A stretch of DNA of 64,000 bases from Firmicutes bacterium ASF500. Lineage in GTDB: Bacteria; Bacillota; Clostridia; Oscillospirales; Oscillospiraceae. Of the stretch, positions 59,001 to 64,000 are shown piece after piece (position 1 is the stretch's first letter; each line of letters starts with the position of its first letter). The DNA lies in NCBI GenBank assembly GCA_000492175.2, contig CP097573.1, forward strand, positions 1,798,001 to 1,862,000, written 5' to 3'. The translations under genes and the position numbers were made by a program. The notes below the pieces were generated by a model. That model did no database searches. It was not told the origin of the DNA and saw only the letters and a list, made by a program, of their open reading frames with translations.

Positions 59001-59627
59001 ACCTTTGTCATGCCCTCCGGCAGTGTGAGCATCCGGGCCGAGTTCGGCAGAATCGCCGGCGGATATGAGGACTGCCCGAAGGACAGCACCTGCCCCATCT
59101 GGGCCTTTACTGACGCGGATGCCACCGCCTGGTATCATGACGGCGTGCATTACTGCCTTGAAAACGGCCTTATGAACGGCTTTGGCGGCGGCGTCTTCGG
59201 CCCTGAGAAGCCCGTCACCCGCGCGCAGCTGGTCCAGATTCTCCACAACCGTGAGGGCCGTCCCCCGGTCAATTACCTGACGCAATTTGAGGATGTGCCC
59301 GGCGGCGCGTGGTACGCCGGGGCGGTGCGCTGGGCCGCGTCCGAGGGCGTTGTCTCCGGCTACAGCAGCGATAAGTTCGGCCCCGACGACAATATCACCC
59401 GCGAGCAGCTGGCCGTCATGCTCTGGCGCTTCGCGGGCAGTCCCGAGGCCGCGGGCGGGCTGGAGTTCACCGACGTGGACGCCGTAAGCGATTACGCGCT
59501 GGAGGCCATGCGCTGGGCGGCTGAAAACGGCATAATCTACGGCAAGACCGGCGGCGTGCTCGACCCCCAGGGGAGCGCCACCCGCGCCGAAGCCGCGGCC
59601 ATGCTCATGCGGTTTTTGACCAAATGA
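56016..59627 (+). CDS. Large SLH-domain surface protein with Cys/His/Trp repeats
   Basis: 1203 residues. Signal peptide (MKRRIVSILAALALCLGLLP ... AWA), then about 700 residues of beta-rich, probably beta-helical sequence. Residues about 783-921 hold four units of the type H-W-x-x-C-x-x-C ... H (THWHPC, EHWQICTVC, SHWQECVC, EHWRICTVC). A bacterial-repeat domain (EHGKISARPSRTSRGTRVTL) and three SLH domains (from about 1018: WAFTDADATAWYHDGVHYCL, FGPEKPVTRAQLVQI, FGPDDNITREQLAVM) close the protein. Anchored to the wall by the SLH part. ATG at 56016 follows ACAAGGAGGTCAATT; the open frame to 55878 is not coding. Confidence 0.88.
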   Translation: MKRRIVSILAALALCLGLLPGTAWAAEGDAGPVTITDNDGQSVTLVAGKYYVINDGDSGGGVTEQADAPAGKAYLTYADGVLTVFGSRGYVYICGKMTLSGDLKVAGDPTAQNNVNLTLTRTGDSGPTLSLNGHTLTLEKVVYFEVLSDDQPAVDGGTIRFTKLFGNSIISINSENANAVSGDLAVEKAQMVMIGGVLPVFQSLDVKECDGVGISPDSNNATELSSVIDKITIDRPISLSVYGKYVDGAEPIKIEGVMTTDGKIWAEGWGFDSGTHFIDSSVTTPTAYRVGDGWAFYTPGAEGTPAKLTLDGASYNGTINIQQADSVQLELKGENEVTKLGAAALTLTGNGSFTGIFSSETSFTNNFTGTLNAVVECPARTYTVYGDRSTSDFSARGVTCSERTPLTITNGATLTVPEDNPVTIIDLEGLKNHGTIVNEGEITISSDSLGTPNLGTIVNNGGVTIYPTVDITGEEMSAFIKGMGLSGTGTVTVEKTDAGGNKVTENYTNGGLKLLDPPGTDGKLDLSNADTEDTSNWDTQGYKWTDVKKDTDDNITSGTLTIAEGFNATSVTLPDAAVTIVTEGESCIGELAPGGGSGPQKTELTFAGPGVLTVNERINLAGGAGNAITVDEGATVEARNGIYVGVTGEDSVTVNGTLTVQREESSAISAGKVEVGNSGVLEASGKCGVELHGVATGGTLSFSNLFTVAGNGRFTADCSDYNVRVQSSGDFPEGTTAEGAISLGEDFLPLDCELKLDTTKRQINLVKTGTDEIYTGPITIHQRHTWDEAVWANDGDTHWHPCIFEGCDKRNSEAAHTPGEDYGSDNDEHWQICTVCGSETGRTPHSSAGDYGYDETSHWQECVCGRKLDSEEAHTLGEEYMFDSDEHWRICTVCSCETGRAAHIYDDSSDTECGGCGYVRTISSGGSGGSGPSTYPVNIEETEHGKISARPSRTSRGTRVTLTVTPDEGYVTSALTVTDKNGETLALTEAGGGKYTFVMPSGSVSIRAEFGRIAGGYEDCPKDSTCPIWAFTDADATAWYHDGVHYCLENGLMNGFGGGVFGPEKPVTRAQLVQILHNREGRPPVNYLTQFEDVPGGAWYAGAVRWAASEGVVSGYSSDKFGPDDNITREQLAVMLWRFAGSPEAAGGLEFTDVDAVSDYALEAMRWAAENGIIYGKTGGVLDPQGSATRAEAAAMLMRFLTK

Positions 59628-59699
59628 AGGTTATCTGAAGTCCGGTCCGCGCCATACACAGGTTCAAGCGATTCTGGATAATTACTCTGCGTAACAAAC

Positions 59700-59728
59700 A
59701 GCGGGGCATGGTGTTTCCATGCCCCGCT
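59700..59728. repeat. 29-bp target duplication (left) of IS1182 copy B
   Basis: AGCGGGGCATGG...CCATGCCCCGCT, itself a 12-bp-stem hairpin, identical to 61319-61347 on the other side of the IS. Confidence 0.88.
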
Positions 59729-61318
59729 CAGCCTGTCGAAAAAGTCTGCCTTTTGGTAGACTTTTTCATGTAAAGATGATAAAATAGGGAGTAAGGGGTG
59801 AGGGAAATGTTGGAGCGAGGGAAAAATGAGCGAGGGGTCATAGAAATGGTGGACACAGAAAGCCTGGTGCCGCCCGAACATCTATTGCGGCAGGTGGATG
59901 CAGCGGTAGATTTCGAGAAATTGTACGAAATCGTGGAGGCGTTGTACAGCGAAGAAGAGGGCCGGCGGAGCATCGACCCAGTGGTGCTATTCAAAATCGT
60001 ATTGCTGCAGCATCTGGATGGGAATGTATCTTTGCGGGGAACGTTGCGCAGAGCCCAGACAGATATAGCATACCGGTGGTTTTTGCGATACACGCTGAGT
60101 GAGGAGCTGCCCCATTTTTCCACGGTGAGTTACAACTTCCGGCACCGGTTTACTTCAGAAACCATAGAGGCAGTATTTCGATGGATATTGGAGGAGGCGG
60201 GCAGTGCGGGAGCACTGACCCCGGCGGCGGTATTTATAGATGGGACACACATCAAAGCCAGCGCAAATCTGAAGAAGAAAATGAAGCAGGAAGTACCGGC
60301 AGCGGCAAAACGATACCAGGAAGAACTGCTGGCGGAAGTGAACGCGGACCGGGAGGCTCATGGAAAAAAGCCACTGGATGATGAAGAAGAACCACCCAAA
60401 GCTGGAGGGAAGAAACAGGACAATACCTCAAAAAAGAAGCAGGCCCGGAGGAAGAAAGAGGCGAAAAAGCAGAAAACAGTAACGGTATCCACCACAGACC
60501 CGGAGAGTGGAATGTTCCAAAAAGGGGAGCACAAGCGGTGCTTTGCTTATGAGGCCCATACCGCCTGTGACAAGAGCGGTTACGTATTGGAAACAGTGGT
60601 CACCCCCGGAAATGTCCATGACAGCGTGGCGTTTGACGATGTTTACGACAAATTGATTCAATCGTTTCCAGAGGTGGAAACAGTGGTGGCAGATGCCGCC
60701 TACAAGACCCCGCATATTTGCAAAAAGGTATTTCGAGATGGCCGGGTATTGTCTACAGCCTACAAGCGGCCCACGACGATGAAGGGTGGACATCCCTGGT
60801 GGTCTTACGTCTACGATGAATATTATGACTGCGTGATCTGCCCAGAATACCACATCCTGTCCTACCGCACCACCAACCGGGATGGATACCGTGAATACCG
60901 CAGCGATCCGACAATTTGTGCCCAGTGCCCCACCCGGCATTTATGTACAAAATCCAAAAGCTTCGTAAAGACTGTCCTGCGGCACATCTGGAAGGGCTAT
61001 GAGGAACTGGCCGATGATGCCAGGTACACCCCGGAGTACAAGCAGCTCTATGCAAGGCGCAAAGAGACCATTGAGCGAGTTTTTGCCGATGCAAAAGAAA
61101 AACACGCCATGCGCTATACCGTTTACCGTGGTCTGGCCCAGGTTTCCAACTGGGTGAGGCTTAAATTTGCTGCCATGAACCTCAAAAAGTTGGCAAGATG
61201 GAAAGCCAGAAAGCGCTTTGCTCCGCCTTCCTCCACACCCTCCTCCTACATTTTATTCCTCATTAACGTTGTGGCCTGTCTGGTAATGAAGCCAGACAGG
61301 GCATTTTTCGACAAGCTG
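59729..61318 (+). mobile_element. IS1182-family element, copy B (intact)
   Basis: 1590 bp with ends CAGCCTGTCGAAAAA and TTTTTCGACAAGCTG. It is flanked by a 29-bp direct repeat that is a complete terminator-like hairpin, so it inserted at the foot of a hairpin and duplicated it. In direct orientation to copy A, 8 kb away. Confidence 0.92.
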
Positions 61319-61888
61319 AGCGGGGCATGGTGTTTCCATGCCCCGCTGTTTGCTGCCAAAGTCTGGCGCACAAATATGCGGCGGTATTGCGGGGTGCCTT
61401 GTGTGCTTTTTTACTGCGGCATATTTGGTAATTGGTCGAGTGGGAGGCGGATAGATCCAATGGCTGAGACCGCCCTGGCGGGCGCGCCGGTTATTCGCGT
61501 TGGCAGTTCTATGCTTTTAAGACAGCGTCTTTTCGTTCTCGGAAAACAGCTTGTCATTGATCTCCGCCAGGGGCGTATGGTGGAGGATTCCGTGGCCGAT
61601 GATCGCGTCCCGCTTCAGCTTGGGGTAGATGGGGGCGTAGCCCACCTGACTCAGCAGCAGCTGAGTTTCCTCCAGGGTGGCCTCCATACCGATGCACAGG
61701 CACAGCAGCCGGTCCCGGGAGGGCCTGCGCCGTCCGGAGAAGACCTGGTGGAGGTAGACCTCGCTCATTTCCGCCTGACGGGCCAGCTCAGCCTTGGACA
61801 GGCTGCATTTTTCATAGAGCTGCGTCAGAAACGCGGATATGTCCAAATCCGCAAAATATGTCTCGTTTTCTGTGATATACTGATCTAG
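59807..61888 (+). CDS. IS1182-family transposase (intact), reading out of the IS
   Basis: Same protein as copy A but in frame throughout: LVPPEHLLRQVDAAVDF, AAVFIDGTHIKASANLKKK, VVADAAYKTPHICKK, and RRKETIERVFADAKEKHAMR. The IS-encoded part ends at 61318 (about 504 codons) without a stop codon. The frame then crosses the flanking hairpin and runs antisense through the XRE gene to a TAG at 61888, adding about 190 meaningless residues. The functional protein may end in a tail supplied by the target. Start at ATG 59807 (GTG 59798 also possible). Confidence 0.85.
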   Translation: MLERGKNERGVIEMVDTESLVPPEHLLRQVDAAVDFEKLYEIVEALYSEEEGRRSIDPVVLFKIVLLQHLDGNVSLRGTLRRAQTDIAYRWFLRYTLSEELPHFSTVSYNFRHRFTSETIEAVFRWILEEAGSAGALTPAAVFIDGTHIKASANLKKKMKQEVPAAAKRYQEELLAEVNADREAHGKKPLDDEEEPPKAGGKKQDNTSKKKQARRKKEAKKQKTVTVSTTDPESGMFQKGEHKRCFAYEAHTACDKSGYVLETVVTPGNVHDSVAFDDVYDKLIQSFPEVETVVADAAYKTPHICKKVFRDGRVLSTAYKRPTTMKGGHPWWSYVYDEYYDCVICPEYHILSYRTTNRDGYREYRSDPTICAQCPTRHLCTKSKSFVKTVLRHIWKGYEELADDARYTPEYKQLYARRKETIERVFADAKEKHAMRYTVYRGLAQVSNWVRLKFAAMNLKKLARWKARKRFAPPSSTPSSYILFLINVVACLVMKPDRAFFDKLSGAWCFHAPLFAAKVWRTNMRRYCGVPCVLFYCGIFGNWSSGRRIDPMAETALAGAPVIRVGSSMLLRQRLFVLGKQLVIDLRQGRMVEDSVADDRVPLQLGVDGGVAHLTQQQLSFLQGGLHTDAQAQQPVPGGPAPSGEDLVEVDLAHFRLTGQLSLGQAAFFIELRQKRGYVQIRKICLVFCDILI
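61319..61347. repeat. 29-bp target duplication (right) of IS1182 copy B
   Basis: Identical to 59700-59728. The 170 bp from here to the XRE stop show nothing else I can name. Confidence 0.88.
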
Positions 61889-61942
61889 GTTGGGCTGGCT
61901 CATCAGCTCCTGGCTCAGGTCTCCGGTAGATTTCTCTCTCAT
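61517..61942 (-). CDS. HTH regulator divergent from kinase gene
   Basis: 141 residues with an internal XRE-like HTH (CSLSKAELARQAEMSEVYLH, QVFSGRRRPSRDRLLCLCIG) and a C-terminal helical tail (LKRDAIIGHGILHHTPLAEI). I chose ATG at 61942 because AGAGAGGATGGCAGGAA lies before it; the frame runs on to 62050 but crosses the promoter. It is divergent from a Ser/Thr-kinase-like gene, and overlapping promoters imply joint control. In other Firmicutes similar short XRE genes sit next to such kinases (memory), so it may be a partner or substrate. Confidence 0.82.
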   Translation of the reverse strand: MREKSTGDLSQELMSQPNLDQYITENETYFADLDISAFLTQLYEKCSLSKAELARQAEMSEVYLHQVFSGRRRPSRDRLLCLCIGMEATLEETQLLLSQVGYAPIYPKLKRDAIIGHGILHHTPLAEINDKLFSENEKTLS

Positions 61943-61958
61943 TTCCTGCCATCCTCTC

Positions 61959-61987
61959 TTTACTTTTCTTGGGGGAATCAGTATAAT
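61959..61987 (+). promoter_or_regulatory. Promoter of kinase operon
   Basis: TTTACT (61959-61964), 17-nt spacer, perfect TATAAT (61982-61987). Confidence 0.65.
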
Positions 61988-61997
61988 GTTGTTATAT

Positions 61998-62026
61998 ATT
62001 GTACCGAACCATTCCGGGAAATACAA
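61998..62026 (-). promoter_or_regulatory. Promoter of divergent HTH regulator
   Basis: On the minus strand TTGTAT (62026-62021), 17-nt spacer, TACAAT (62003-61998). The two predicted transcription starts lie within a few bases of each other, so polymerase binding at one promoter would block the other. Confidence 0.6.
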
Positions 62027-62067
62027 TATGCTGGCTGCATAGTGTTTCAAATTTTGAGGTGATCGTC

Positions 62068-62769
62068 ATGTATTCCTGGCTGACAGAGAAGCTGCGGACC
62101 GAGTTTGAGGAGGTTCGGCTTTTGAAAGAAAGTCCTCGGGGCAGTGTGCGGCTGATCCGGCACAACGCCGGGGGAAAACAGTTCATCCTCCGCCGCTTCC
62201 AGGGGAACGGGGAGGTATACCACCGTCTGCTGGGCTGTTCCTGCCGGTATCTTCCCCTGGTCTATGAGGCGGCGGAGCAGGACGGGGAAAATATCGTCGT
62301 TGAGGAATTCGTCCAGGGGGACACCCTGGATTTTCTTTTGAAGGAGGCTCTGTTCTCTCCCCAGGAGACAAAGCAGACCGTCAAGCAGCTGTGTCACGGG
62401 CTGTGGGTGCTCCACTCCATGGCCGCCGTCCATCGGGACATCAAGCCGGAGAACGTGATCCTCCGGGGAAATGACACGGTGCTCATCGACTTCGACGCCG
62501 CCCGCCTCCACAAGCCGGAGGCGGAGGCCGACACTCATATCCTGGGCACCACCGGCTTTGCCGCCCCGGAGCAGTACGGCCTGGGCCAGTCGGATACCCG
62601 GACGGACATCTACTCCCTGGGCGTGCTGATGAACGTGATGCTCACCGGACAGCACCCCTCCAAAAAACTGGCGGAGGGCCGGCTTGGCCGGGTGATCCAG
62701 CGGTGCACCCAGGTCAACCCGGCCAAGCGGTATAAGGACGTAATGTATCTGGCGGAGGCGCTGTCATGA
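62068..62769 (+). CDS. Serine/threonine protein kinase-like protein
   Basis: 233 residues, only a kinase domain: catalytic loop VHRDIKPENVIL, metal motif LIDFDAAR (DFD instead of DFG), activation segment TTGFAAPEQYG and TDIYSLGVLMNVMLTG. In the N-lobe the usual VAxK lysine position reads FILRRF, so the ATP-anchoring Lys seems replaced by Arg, and the Gly loop is weak. It may be active with changes or a regulatory kinase. ATG at 62068 follows GAGGTGATCGTC. The stop overlaps the next gene by 4 bp (ATGA). Confidence 0.88.
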   Translation: MYSWLTEKLRTEFEEVRLLKESPRGSVRLIRHNAGGKQFILRRFQGNGEVYHRLLGCSCRYLPLVYEAAEQDGENIVVEEFVQGDTLDFLLKEALFSPQETKQTVKQLCHGLWVLHSMAAVHRDIKPENVILRGNDTVLIDFDAARLHKPEAEADTHILGTTGFAAPEQYGLGQSDTRTDIYSLGVLMNVMLTGQHPSKKLAEGRLGRVIQRCTQVNPAKRYKDVMYLAEALS

Positions 62770-64000
62770 GCCAACAAAAAACCTGTCCCCACTGCGGGGC
62801 CCAGCTGCCGGAGGCGGCTTCCTTCTGCCCCCACTGCGCCCGGAGCGTCAACCAGCGTCAGGAGCTCCGCCCGCCCAGGCGGCTGCCCCGGCGGGTGCTG
62901 CGGGGCGCTCTGCTGGTCCTGGTCCTCGGGGCGCTGGCGGCGGCGGCCTGGAGCTATACCCGACCCAAAATCTACGACAACGGCGCCGCCGAGGTGATCT
63001 ACACCGACAGCGACGGCTCCTACCAGCTGCTGCTCAACCACTTCGGGGACCGGTTCCAGCCCATGGCCGACTACGCCGAGGAGGTGGAGGAGGGGACCAC
63101 CTCAAACAAGCCCTCCCGGCTGTTCATCAACCACATGGAAACCGGCGTAAACGCCAAGGAGGTCTTTCTCCGCAAGGTGGAGGCCATCAATGTGGAGCTC
63201 CTGCGGGGCGGCGACAGCCCGGAGCCCTGGCAGTACACCCAGCCGCAGATCACAGAATACGACCCGGAGGCCGCCTCCCGAAGCATCCTGACCTACACCG
63301 ACCGCAGCGGCGACATGGAGCTGCGGTGGAACATCCGCATGAAAAACGGCGACACCATCCGCCTGTACCAGCGGATGGCGCTGGGGGTGGTCCCCACCCG
63401 GCACTTCTACCCGGAGGACGTGCCCATGAACACCACGGAGGAGTTACAGGCCCTGGTGGACGAAATCAACGAGACCGTCACCTCGGACGTAATCGTCTAC
63501 ATCCATCTGCCCGCCGTCACCTATGAGGGGAGCTTGTTGCTGGAGGAGCGGTCTATGAACCTCATCGGCAGCGAAAACCCGGACGGAAGCCGGACCACTT
63601 TCACCGGCACCCTCCAGGCCACCGCCCAGAAGGGCTACATCTGCAAATTTCAAAGCCTGAGCTTCACGGGAGACGGCGAGGGGGTGGGGGTGTCCGCCTC
63701 CGCCCGGATCAACTTCTCCGACTGCCAGTTTGCCGGGTGGCGCACCGGCGTGCTGTGCTACGGCAATTCCTGGGTGAACATCAAAAACAGCGTCTTTGAG
63801 GACAACACCGTGGGCTTCCACTTCAACTCCACCAGCAACAACCGAAGCGACCACATGTACAGCGGCAACCTGTTCCAGCGCAACGGCACCGCCGTCCTGC
63901 TGGAGAGTGTCCCCGGCGACCAGGCTCTGTACTTCGAGGGCACCCGCTTCTCCCGCAACGGCGTGGACATCGACAACCGCTGCGGCCACGAGGTGAGCAT
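62766..64000 (+). CDS. Zinc-ribbon membrane protein with beta-helix domain (right edge partial)
   Basis: Open to the window end (411 codons). ATG at 62766 overlaps the kinase stop. N-terminal zinc ribbon TCPHCGAQLPEAASFCPHCA, a basic stretch, one membrane segment (LLVLVLGALAAAAWSY), then an outer region. From about residue 220 it becomes right-handed beta-helix-like: LQALVDEINETVTSDVIVYI, LIGSENPDG, FQSLSFTGDG, INFSDCQFAGW, VNIKNSVFEDNTVGFHF, YSGNLFQRNGTAVLL. Kinase, zinc-ribbon and membrane protein in one operon suggest a signalling pair in which the cytoplasmic ribbon may be phosphorylated (inference). Confidence 0.82.
   Translation, partial: MSQQKTCPHCGAQLPEAASFCPHCARSVNQRQELRPPRRLPRRVLRGALLVLVLGALAAAAWSYTRPKIYDNGAAEVIYTDSDGSYQLLLNHFGDRFQPMADYAEEVEEGTTSNKPSRLFINHMETGVNAKEVFLRKVEAINVELLRGGDSPEPWQYTQPQITEYDPEAASRSILTYTDRSGDMELRWNIRMKNGDTIRLYQRMALGVVPTRHFYPEDVPMNTTEELQALVDEINETVTSDVIVYIHLPAVTYEGSLLLEERSMNLIGSENPDGSRTTFTGTLQATAQKGYICKFQSLSFTGDGEGVGVSASARINFSDCQFAGWRTGVLCYGNSWVNIKNSVFEDNTVGFHFNSTSNNRSDHMYSGNLFQRNGTAVLLESVPGDQALYFEGTRFSRNGVDIDNRCGHEVS

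Noticed and set aside
61319..61888. C-terminal 190 residues of the copy B transposase frame as a real domain
   Set aside because: They are translated from a target hairpin and from the antisense strand of the XRE gene.

Overview
The window looks like chromosome of a high-GC, low-redundancy Firmicute of the Oscillospiraceae type (Flavonifractor/Lawsonibacter/Intestinimonas-like gut anaerobe). Reasons: codon-rich GC genes with strong AGGAGG-type ribosome sites, sporulation gene ytvI, YesM/YesN-type two-component systems, S-layer-homology proteins, a histidine-to-folate one-carbon pathway and vanG-type regulators. This taxonomic call is inference. I saw no rRNA, tRNA or CRISPR array.

Layout. 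1-2.8 kb: tail of a mobile element (large serine recombinase, two XRE regulators, SLOG protein). 2.8-8.5 kb: NhaC antiporter, DUF3604 protein and an M20-like protein that has lost metal ligands, divergent from a LysR regulator. 8.6-16.7 kb: ytvI, an intact IS1595-family insertion, an HtrA protease, a compact candidate type I toxin-antitoxin locus, an AT-rich cupin gene, a DEAD helicase and a lipoprotein. 17-29 kb: gdhA, an mglBAC-like sugar transporter and its two-component system with two extra binding proteins. 29-32.8 kb: prfB, an unclassified small RNA and an SLH/GLUG surface protein. 32.8-36.4 kb: a hybrid histidine kinase with a solute-binding lipoprotein.

36.6-46.7 kb is a coherent histidine-degradation and folate block. 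On the minus strand ftcD and fchA are followed by a tetrahydrofolate riboswitch and then folT-hutD-folC-FNT transporter. A LysR gene is divergent from hutU-hutI-lrp on the plus strand. Formimino groups from histidine go to folate, folate uptake and polyglutamylation are encoded beside it, and an FNT channel could handle formate. hutH is not in the window.

46.8-50 kb holds housekeeping genes (XRE membrane protein, YfbR-like nucleotidase, ACT protein, PFL protein) separated by palindromic dispersed repeats. 50-61.3 kb is framed by two direct copies of an IS1182-family element. Between them are a vanR/vanS/vanW-like set, a vanY gene broken at a junction with a tnpB fragment, a recombinase fragment and a large SLH protein. 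61.5-64 kb: XRE regulator divergent from a Ser/Thr-kinase-like gene and a zinc-ribbon/beta-helix membrane protein that runs off the window.

The most interesting signal is at 12288-12596. A 31-residue membrane peptide gene and a convergent small RNA share one bidirectional terminator. The RNA carries two direct repeats (12 and 7 nt) that match the start-codon and Shine-Dalgarno regions of the peptide gene, the architecture of the pAD1 par (Fst) addiction module.
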